Shown here piece by piece: positions 1 to 5,145 of a stretch of 6,296 nt of DNA. Source of the DNA: Acetobacteraceae bacterium (GTDB lineage: Bacteria > Pseudomonadota > Alphaproteobacteria > Acetobacterales > Acetobacteraceae); the NCBI GenBank assembly GCA_030039695.1, contig JASHVB010000730.1, forward strand, positions 1-6,296. The letters run 5' to 3'. Made by a program: the position numbers and the translations under genes. Every line of letters begins with the position of its first letter. The first letter of the stretch is position 1. A model generated the notes under the pieces. That model did not search any database. It had not been told where the DNA came from and saw nothing but the letters and a program-made list of their open reading frames with translations.

Positions 1-854
1 TGGATGAGGCCATCCAGAAACTGTCTGCCGCGCTCGCGGCCGACGACGACGATCCGCTTCGACGCGACGCAGCTCTGCCCGGTATTATTCATCCGTCCCC
101 AGATCGCGTTATCGAGCGTGGGTTCAAACGGCGCGTCCTTCAACACGATCAGCGGGTCGCTGCCGCCCAGTTCCATGACTGACTTTTTGAGATTGCGCCC
201 TGCGCGTTCCGCCACGGCTGCCCCCGCGCGCTCGCTGCCAGTCACCGTCGCACCGCGAACACGCCTATCGTCAATCAAACGGGCGACCTGTTCTGTGCTC
301 GCGAAGATGTTGGTATAGGCGCCTACAGGAGCGCCGGCCTCTCGGAGAAGAGACGCGAAGGCCTCAGCGCATTGTGGCACGCTGCTCGCGTGCTTAATGA
401 TGATCGTGTTCCCAACCATCAGTTGGGGGCCGGCGACGCGCGCAAGCTGATAGTACGGAAAGTTCCACGGTTCCACACCAAGAATTACACCGAGCGGCCG
501 GGTCTCGATCATTGCGCCGGGCGCATCAGAGATCGATTGAGGCTGCAAATAGCGTTTGGCGTGCGTCGCATAGTAGTCGAGGATCGCAGCTGAGAGTGCA
601 ACCTCACCGCGCGCTTGGGCGATCAGTTTGCCCATCTCGAGGGTCAACAGTCGGGCGTAGTGCTCAGAATTCTCTCGCAAACCTGCCGCCGCTCCGGCGA
701 CGATCCGGGCACGTTCTGCGACCGTTCGATGACGCCACTCTGACTCATAACAATCGTGGGCTTTAGCAACCGCCACTTCGAGATCGTCATCGGAGATTTG
801 CGGGAAGGTCTTGACGAGCTCACCCGTCGCTGGATTTATCGTCTGATACGCCAT
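1..854 (-). CDS. NAD(P)-dependent succinate-semialdehyde dehydrogenase, Sad/YneI type (3' end beyond window)
   Basis: This is an aldehyde dehydrogenase that oxidises an aldehyde, probably succinate semialdehyde, to the acid with NAD(P)+ in the cytosol. The first 284 residues are visible, open to the left edge; about 170-180 C-terminal residues, completing the catalytic and oligomerisation regions, should lie outside. Seen: a near N-terminal NPATGE motif, the oxyanion-hole region EPWNFPYYQLAR (Asn131), the cofactor Lys154 in IIIKHAS, the Rossmann-loop motif VTGSERAG (204-211), the general base Glu228 in MELGGSDP, and the nucleophile Cys262 in NTGQSCVASKR. Glu228 and Cys262 fall at the positions I recall for E. 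coli Sad (YneI), and the TGS-RAGAA and LKK-ELGGSDP stretches resemble it closely; hence the Sad/GabD-like call. The start at 854 is supported by GGAG nine bases upstream. It lies 49 bases after the racemase-like gene on the same strand, so the two are probably co-transcribed. The true substrate could be another short aliphatic semialdehyde. Confidence 0.94.
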   Translation of the reverse strand, partial: MAYQTINPATGELVKTFPQISDDDLEVAVAKAHDCYESEWRHRTVAERARIVAGAAAGLRENSEHYARLLTLEMGKLIAQARGEVALSAAILDYYATHAKRYLQPQSISDAPGAMIETRPLGVILGVEPWNFPYYQLARVAGPQLMVGNTIIIKHASSVPQCAEAFASLLREAGAPVGAYTNIFASTEQVARLIDDRRVRGATVTGSERAGAAVAERAGRNLKKSVMELGGSDPLIVLKDAPFEPTLDNAIWGRMNNTGQSCVASKRIVVVGRERGRQFLDGLI

Positions 855-863
855 GGCTCGTGT

Positions 864-867
864 CTCC
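864..867 (-). promoter_or_regulatory. Shine-Dalgarno site of the aldehyde dehydrogenase gene
   Basis: GGAG on the minus strand, nine bases before the ATG at 854. It selects this start and lies inside the 49-base gap after the racemase-like gene, which supports translation from a shared transcript. Confidence 0.6.
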
Positions 868-903
868 GTTTGGTGGCAGTAAAACGCGTTCTGGGCCTTA
901 CAC

Positions 904-2001
904 TCAGGTCTGGACGGCGTACTTCGAGACGGCGGCCTCGTCCCACGCGACTCCGGTTCCGGGGCGACTCGAGGGTTCGAGCTCTCCTGCCTTCGGAATC
1001 ATCGGTTCCGCGAGAATGGGACTTGCCCAGTCAACCCATTCCAGCCAGTGCGCCGTGGGCGTCACGCGCATCAGGTGTGCTGCGATCTCCGGGTAGAGGT
1101 GATTGGAAAATTGAACGCCCGCCGCTGCAGCGACGCTCGCGGCTCTTATCCATCCCGAGATTCCGCCTATGCGCATGAGGTCGGCCATGGCGTAGTGCAC
1201 ACCACCAGCGGCGAGGAACGTGAAGAGATCGCGCGGCCCATAATAGTTCTCGCCCATCTGCAAGGGCGTGCGCACTTTTTGCGCCAGCTGCGCGTAGCCG
1301 CGCAGATTGTCGTAGGCGATTGGCTCTTCGAACCAGTAGAGACCCAGCTCGTCTAGTTCGTGGCAACGGCGAATGGCGTCGCCGAGACCGAGCGCCTGGT
1401 TGAAGTCGACCATAAGATCGATCGTATCACCGACGCCATCGCGGACCGCTTGAATGGCTGCAACGTCATCTGCGACATGCTCGTGTCCGAGCCGCAGCTT
1501 CATCGCACGAAAGTCGCCGTCACCGGCGAGCGCCCGCGCCTCGGCAGCAAGTGTCGAAACCTCATGCCGCCAGAGCCCGTTGCTATTGTAAGCTCGTACG
1601 GGACCGAGCGTGCCACCGAGGAACACCGCCAGAGGCAATCCCGCCGCTTTGGAGAGCGCGTCCCATGCCGCCATATCTATTGCCGACGCGGCAATCGTCG
1701 AGATCCCCGCGATACCGACGACGTTAACCGCCTCGAGATCACCCTCGTACATGTCGAACGGTGCCACCATCTTGCCGCTCAGCGATGCGCCGAGATCGCC
1801 CAATTCCCGAACAATTGCCGGAACGGCGGACGCTCGATAGGGCGCGACATAGCTGTGACCGATCACCCCACCATCTGTCTCGAGATCCACAAGCACGAGT
1901 GGCCAATGATCGAAGCGACCAATCGCCGCGATGACTGGCCGTCTCAACGGCACATGGACCGCACGGGTGTGGATCGACTTGAGATGGAGTGTTCCGACCA
2001 T
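904..2001 (-). CDS. Mandelate racemase/muconate lactonizing-type enzyme (enolase superfamily)
   Basis: A cytosolic Mg2+-dependent enzyme that abstracts the alpha-proton of a carboxylate, giving racemisation, epimerisation or dehydration. Numbered from the ATG at 2001 (365 residues), the N-terminal capping domain carries TRAVHVPL and GHSYVAPY. The barrel carries Lys168 in MKLRLG, metal ligands Asp199 (MVDFNQ), Glu225 (WFEEP) and Glu251 (MGENY), the Asp274/His301 dyad (MADLMRIGG; SNHLYPE) and Glu321 in the TAHWLEWVD motif. These match, at constant spacing, Pseudomonas mandelate racemase Lys164, Asp195, Glu221, Glu247, Asp270, His297 and Glu317; the Ser139 equivalent (YNS) is also present. The second catalytic lysine (Lys166) is replaced by Arg170, so true mandelate racemase activity is doubtful; an acid-sugar dehydratase or another racemase/epimerase is equally possible. 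An in-frame ATG at 2028 would add nine residues but lacks a Shine-Dalgarno site; the 2001 start fits the family's N-terminus better. First gene of a probable operon with the dehydrogenase. Confidence 0.92.
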   Translation of the reverse strand: MVGTLHLKSIHTRAVHVPLRRPVIAAIGRFDHWPLVLVDLETDGGVIGHSYVAPYRASAVPAIVRELGDLGASLSGKMVAPFDMYEGDLEAVNVVGIAGISTIAASAIDMAAWDALSKAAGLPLAVFLGGTLGPVRAYNSNGLWRHEVSTLAAEARALAGDGDFRAMKLRLGHEHVADDVAAIQAVRDGVGDTIDLMVDFNQALGLGDAIRRCHELDELGLYWFEEPIAYDNLRGYAQLAQKVRTPLQMGENYYGPRDLFTFLAAGGVHYAMADLMRIGGISGWIRAASVAAAAGVQFSNHLYPEIAAHLMRVTPTAHWLEWVDWASPILAEPMIPKAGELEPSSRPGTGVAWDEAAVSKYAVQT

Positions 2002-2248
2002 GTCCGCCCATCCGGCGCTGTGGATCATCGAACCGGGAAACTATCGAAGTAGGCGTCAGAGTCGCGTGGGGAGTTGTGAATTTTGGTGGGCGGGCCTTGG
2101 GCAGCCAACGTCAAAAGGCAGCTTTAGGCATTGGCAGGCATCGCAGATCTTTTCACAGTAATTCACGCGGTCTCCAGGTCTTCACAAGGCACGATCACTG
2201 TTGGCAAACGGGCGGACGATATCAGATCCGTCTTCGGAGGTTTATGGC
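2002..2248. promoter_or_regulatory. Divergent intergenic region with TTCAC-type short repeats
   Basis: About 250 bases separate the racemase-like gene (leftward) from the OpuAC-like gene (rightward), and both promoters must lie here. I see no convincing -35/-10 pair for either. TTCAC occurs at 2152-2156, 2162-2166 and 2181-2185, starts 10 and 19 bases apart and so roughly on one helical face. An inverted copy (GTGAA) lies at 2076-2080 inside TTGTGAAT. A short TTGG-GCAG-CCAA inverted repeat sits at 2097-2108. These could be regulator half-sites, but each is short enough to occur by chance. No coding sequence is supported here. Confidence 0.3.
2235..2240 (+). promoter_or_regulatory. Shine-Dalgarno site of the OpuAC-like gene
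   Basis: CGGAGG eight bases before the ATG at 2249. It decides the start against the in-frame upstream ATG at 2201, which would add 16 residues, and against the ATG at 2244, which is followed at once by Ala and a stop. Confidence 0.7.
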
Positions 2249-2965
2249 ATGAGACCAATACGGGTCGGCCACATCGGCCTTTCCTTCCATGACGCCAGCG
2301 CGAGGGAGGTCGAGAGAGTGCTTGCGGCACACGGGCACGCTATTGAACGTTCCGCGGCCCCACACGAAGAGATGTTTCAGCGTATGGGACGCGGCGAGGT
2401 CGATGTGCTCGTCTCCGCCTGGCTGCCTGCAAGCCATGGCGCCTACCTAGCACCGTTCGAGAACGAGGTTCGCAAGGTCACCGTACTGTACGAACCCTAC
2501 TGCATCTGGGGCGTTCCGGATTTCGTGCCCGAGACGGCCGTGAAGGGTATTGAGGATCTCCTGCGACCGCCCGCGCTGCACGTGATGGACCGGCTCATTC
2601 AGGGCATCAACGCCGGCGCCGGGATCAGTCGGTTCTCAACGGCGATCGTCGAGCAATACCGGTTATCAGCTGCCGGCTATCACTTCGAAACGGGATCAGA
2701 GGCTGACTGCTTCGACCGCTTCGAACAGGCCGTCGCAGCGAATAAATGGGTGATCATACCACTTTGGCACCCGCAATTTCTGCATCATCGCCATAAGATC
2801 CGTGCCCTATATGAACCCAAGGGGCTCCTCGGAGGGATTGACCAAGCGACACTGATCGTACGACGCGACGCCGAGGAGTGGATCGGCCCAGAGACCCTTG
2901 CCGCACTCGGCAAGCTTCACCTCGGGAATGCCAGGGTCAGCGAACTCGACGACGCGTTGCAATAG
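2249..2965 (+). CDS. OpuAC-like ligand-binding protein lacking a signal peptide (glycine betaine/choline/carnitine family)
   Basis: A 238-residue protein resembling the substrate-binding component of quaternary-amine ABC transporters (ProX/OpuAC fold, two alpha/beta lobes closing on the ligand). Seen: an N-terminal strand MRPIRVGHIGLSFHDASA typical of lobe 1 of the mature domain; VDVLVSAWLPASHGAY (residues 51-66), the family's D-x-W-x-P-x-x-H signature; CIWGVPDFV near 85-93; NAGAGISRFSTAIVEQYRL (121-139); an ETGSEAD loop; and KWVIIPLWHPQFLH (166-179) leading to IRALYEPKGLLGG (185-196). Trp58, Trp87, Trp167 and Trp173 are candidate aromatic-cage residues for a quaternary ammonium group. The strong CGGAGG puts the start directly at the mature fold, with no hydrophobic export segment or lipobox, so the product should stay in the cytosol. 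No permease or ATPase gene is adjacent. It is divergent from the racemase operon and convergent with the STAND regulator. Role inferred: ligand sensing or buffering rather than import. Confidence 0.85.
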   Translation: MRPIRVGHIGLSFHDASAREVERVLAAHGHAIERSAAPHEEMFQRMGRGEVDVLVSAWLPASHGAYLAPFENEVRKVTVLYEPYCIWGVPDFVPETAVKGIEDLLRPPALHVMDRLIQGINAGAGISRFSTAIVEQYRLSAAGYHFETGSEADCFDRFEQAVAANKWVIIPLWHPQFLHHRHKIRALYEPKGLLGGIDQATLIVRRDAEEWIGPETLAALGKLHLGNARVSELDDALQ

Positions 2966-3003
2966 CCCTATCGAAGCATTTGCAGCAGGCCATGGCGAGA
3001 GGC
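2966..3003. other. Short convergent intergenic gap
   Basis: Thirty-eight bases lie between the stop of the OpuAC-like gene and the stop of the STAND regulator. It contains a GCCATGGC palindrome but no GC-rich hairpin followed by a T-run in either direction, so no intrinsic terminator can be called. Confidence 0.4.
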
Positions 3004-4632
3004 TTATCTCACGTTGAGGTGATCCGAGAGGAAGCGCGCCCCTTCAGTGAGTGACATGTGTAGCTGCGGATCGCCGCTCGGCGAGCCTGCCCAATTGATC
3101 GCCTCCCGAATTTGCTCGATATCCCCGGCGTATCGTTCCGCCCACTCCTGGGGCGTGGCAACATCCGTACAGTTCTGTGCGGTCGCAAGCACTGTTGCGT
3201 AGTACTCTGCATGTCGTCGCGCGAGTTTGGGGCGCTCTCCGGTCTCGTCAAGTTTGACCCCCGCATAGATGCGCGCCGCCCGCGGCAACCGGCGGCGGCC
3301 TTGCGCCTCGCCTGTGCCGCTAATTATCATGGATTTGGATGCCAGGCGTGCGACCAGATCGCTAACCTCGATTGGTCTGATATCGCCGAAGCCGATGACT
3401 TCGCGTGCGAGTTCGAATGAGAAGGCACCGGCGAACACTGCGAGGCGCTGGAACGCCAGCCGTTCTGGGCGGGAGAGTGAATCAAAGCTCCAATCGAGGC
3501 AGGCGCCGAGTGTCCGATGCCGTGGTGCGGCAGACGTCCGCCCGAGCATTTGCAGAGAAAATGGGCCAGAAATGAGCTGAGCGAGTATCGGCAGATCGAA
3601 TGCATCCATCCGCGCTGCCGCAATTTCAATCGCAAGAGGGCAGCCATCCAGATGCTTGCAGATCGAAGCAACAAACGGCGCCGATCTATCGGTCATCTGG
3701 AACCCAGGCACGCTTTCCTCCGCACGAGCGGCAAATAGCTCGACGGACGCAAAGCGCAGCGCGCGCGTTGGAGTTATGCCTTTGGTATCCGAGGGCACAG
3801 GCAGCCCTTCCAGGCGACGGATGCGCTCACCCGCGGCCCGTAGCGGCTCACGGCTCGTGCAGATCAAGCGGATATTGGTATCCAGCGAGAGCAGGGTCTC
3901 TACCACTGGCGCCACCGCCTCGATAACATGATCGCAGCCGTCTAAGATCACTAAAATGCGACGGCTGTCGAGAAATGCCTCGACGTCGCGCCATCCGCCT
4001 TCGCCCATTGTTGGGACACCGAGATCGCGCGTCACGGCCTGAAGCAGGTTCTCGGGTGACTGGCCCGTGTCAAGGGCGACAAAACCTGCGTCGTCCGCGT
4101 ACCCGCGTGCAATGGCCTCTTCGACGACACGCTGAGCTACAGTCGTCTTGCCGATACCTCCGCATCCCACAACACTGACCAGGCGGTACTGTTGAAGATC
4201 GTCGAGTACCGCTGAAATAAAGCCATCCCGGCCGACCACACTGCTTGGAAGAATCGGCTTGGGACGCCGCCACTGGCTTACGGGGTTGGTCGTCACCGCC
4301 TCCGAGAAGCGATAGCCGCGGCGTGGCACGGTTGTGATATATGAGCGGTTACATCCTACCTTCGCCATCGCGCGGCGAAGCGCAGCAATCGCGGCTCGAA
4401 GGCTCGATTCTTCTACGTTGAGTGAACCCCATGCCGCTCGGATTAGGGTCAAGTTGTCAATCGTGTCACCTGCGTGAGTGACGAGAACATCAAGAACCTT
4501 GTATGAGGGTTCGCCAAGCTTAACGGGCCTGCCCGCGCAATACAGCTGGCGCAAGCTGCGGTTGAGGGAAAATGGGCCAAAATTGATCTCGGACGATTGG
4601 TAATCTGCGTCCCGGACCTGGTCGATTGTCAT
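3004..4632 (-). CDS. Winged-helix STAND ATPase transcription regulator (short form)
   Basis: A 542-residue predicted DNA-binding, nucleotide-switched regulator. Residues 16-111 form an OmpR/ToxR-type winged helix: INFGPFSLN at the start, the VEESSLRAAIAALRRAM recognition region, and the wing YITTVPRRGYRF at the end. Residues about 130-350 form a STAND/NB-ARC-like ATPase: SSVVGRD, Walker A GCGGIGKTT (157-165, Lys162), Walker B ILVILDGCDH (Asp231), sensor-1-type CTSREPLR (258-265), and GCPLAIEIAAARMD in place of the usual GLPLAIE. An arm-type helical segment follows (HRTLGACLDWSFDSL, about 372-386; a degraded-looking RAARIYAGVKLDETGE near 451-466; ARRHAEYY). The protein ends about 30 residues after DIEQIREAINWA, whereas relatives with this architecture usually carry several hundred more residues of helical repeats. 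The start at 4632 is preferred because GAGG lies six bases upstream; an in-frame ATG at 4671 lacks this. Paralogue of the next gene upstream (5146-6296). Target promoters and inducer are unknown. Confidence 0.9.
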   Translation of the reverse strand: MTIDQVRDADYQSSEINFGPFSLNRSLRQLYCAGRPVKLGEPSYKVLDVLVTHAGDTIDNLTLIRAAWGSLNVEESSLRAAIAALRRAMAKVGCNRSYITTVPRRGYRFSEAVTTNPVSQWRRPKPILPSSVVGRDGFISAVLDDLQQYRLVSVVGCGGIGKTTVAQRVVEEAIARGYADDAGFVALDTGQSPENLLQAVTRDLGVPTMGEGGWRDVEAFLDSRRILVILDGCDHVIEAVAPVVETLLSLDTNIRLICTSREPLRAAGERIRRLEGLPVPSDTKGITPTRALRFASVELFAARAEESVPGFQMTDRSAPFVASICKHLDGCPLAIEIAAARMDAFDLPILAQLISGPFSLQMLGRTSAAPRHRTLGACLDWSFDSLSRPERLAFQRLAVFAGAFSFELAREVIGFGDIRPIEVSDLVARLASKSMIISGTGEAQGRRRLPRAARIYAGVKLDETGERPKLARRHAEYYATVLATAQNCTDVATPQEWAERYAGDIEQIREAINWAGSPSGDPQLHMSLTEGARFLSDHLNVR

Positions 4633-4638
4633 GTAATG

Positions 4639-4642
4639 CCTC
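4639..4642 (-). promoter_or_regulatory. Shine-Dalgarno site of the STAND regulator
   Basis: GAGG on the minus strand six bases before the ATG at 4632. It favours this start over the in-frame ATG at 4671 and puts the winged helix 15 residues from the N-terminus. Confidence 0.5.
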
Positions 4643-4697
4643 GAGTCTGCCCTGCAAGCTCGCCTCACCATCTCATATCACTATGAACGAGCATCTT

Positions 4698-4732
4698 ATT
4701 GTATTTTAGTACGCAGCCTGGAATGTTATTCC
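4698..4732 (-). promoter_or_regulatory. Candidate promoter/operator of the STAND regulator
   Basis: An AT-rich stretch in an otherwise GC-rich window. On the minus strand it holds the -10-like hexamers TAAAAT (4708-4703) and TACAAT (4703-4698), about 65 bases before the start codon. Just upstream is an inverted repeat GGAAT-N3-ATTCC (4720-4732). It sits where a -35 element would be, and no good -35 hexamer is seen. An operator or activator site is plausible, perhaps for the regulator itself, but this is inference from position and symmetry only. Confidence 0.3.
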
Positions 4733-4797
4733 CTACAGACTAGAGTATTCGTCCCGAATGTCTCTGTAGCACGGCCGGTTTCTGCGATCGACGCACA

Positions 4798-5139
4798 TCA
4801 CGGATCTTGCGGGAGACCCTGGAATGGATAGCAGTGTGGCCCGATCGGAGGGCTGAGTTGTAGGGCGGTCGGGTCTATACGTCCACAATCGGCCGGAGCG
4901 GACACGGGCGCCTCACATGTCTGGGACGGAGACGCTCCTGACAAGAGGCGCCCACCCTGATCGAATGGCTGCACATGAAAAGTTGTGAACCGAGGGGTGC
5001 CAAGAGTCCGACGTTCACAACACTGTACGATGTTGCTATCCTCCACTACCCCACTCGACAGCATATGACTATCGACCTGATACACCCTATCCATAGACAG
5101 GTGCCCTTCCGCTACGCCAACTCCAAAGCGACGGCGCAT
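4798..5139 (-). CDS. Unrecognised 113-residue open frame, doubtful
   Basis: This open frame begins six bases after the stop of the right-hand STAND gene and fills most of the gap before the promoter of the left-hand STAND gene. It has no clear Shine-Dalgarno site. Third-position G+C is only modestly raised (about 60%), and the composition is rich in Pro, Gly, Ser and Cys with no signal peptide, membrane segment or domain I recognise. It may be (a) a real small gene translationally coupled to the STAND gene, (b) decayed remains of that gene's missing C-terminal repeat region, or (c) a chance frame. I cannot choose between them from sequence alone, though (b) would explain its position. Confidence 0.22.
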   Translation of the reverse strand: MRRRFGVGVAEGHLSMDRVYQVDSHMLSSGVVEDSNIVQCCERRTLGTPRFTTFHVQPFDQGGRLLSGASPSQTCEAPVSAPADCGRIDPTALQLSPPIGPHCYPFQGLPQDP

Positions 5140-5145
5140 TCTGCT

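Noticed and set aside
4..318. Plus-strand open frame at the left edge
   Set aside because: It lies opposite the aldehyde dehydrogenase, whose catalytic Cys and Glu motifs are clear on the minus strand.
1..2001. Mandelate-degradation (mdl) operon
   Set aside because: The aldehyde dehydrogenase is of the Sad/YneI type, no MdlB/MdlC homologue is seen, and the racemase lacks the Lys166 equivalent.
1360..2052. Long plus-strand open frame of 230 codons opposite the racemase-like gene
   Set aside because: It is the antisense shadow of a gene with a full set of catalytic motifs on the minus strand; the frame is Arg-rich and matches no family.
2966..3003. Bidirectional terminator between the convergent genes
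   Set aside because: Only an eight-base palindrome is present, with no stable stem or T-tract.
3550..4585. Similar 20-odd-base stretches containing AAAATGGGCCA at about 3559 and 4570
   Set aside because: Both encode a GPFSL tract in the same protein (winged helix and ATPase regions); this looks like coincidence of codons rather than a DNA repeat.
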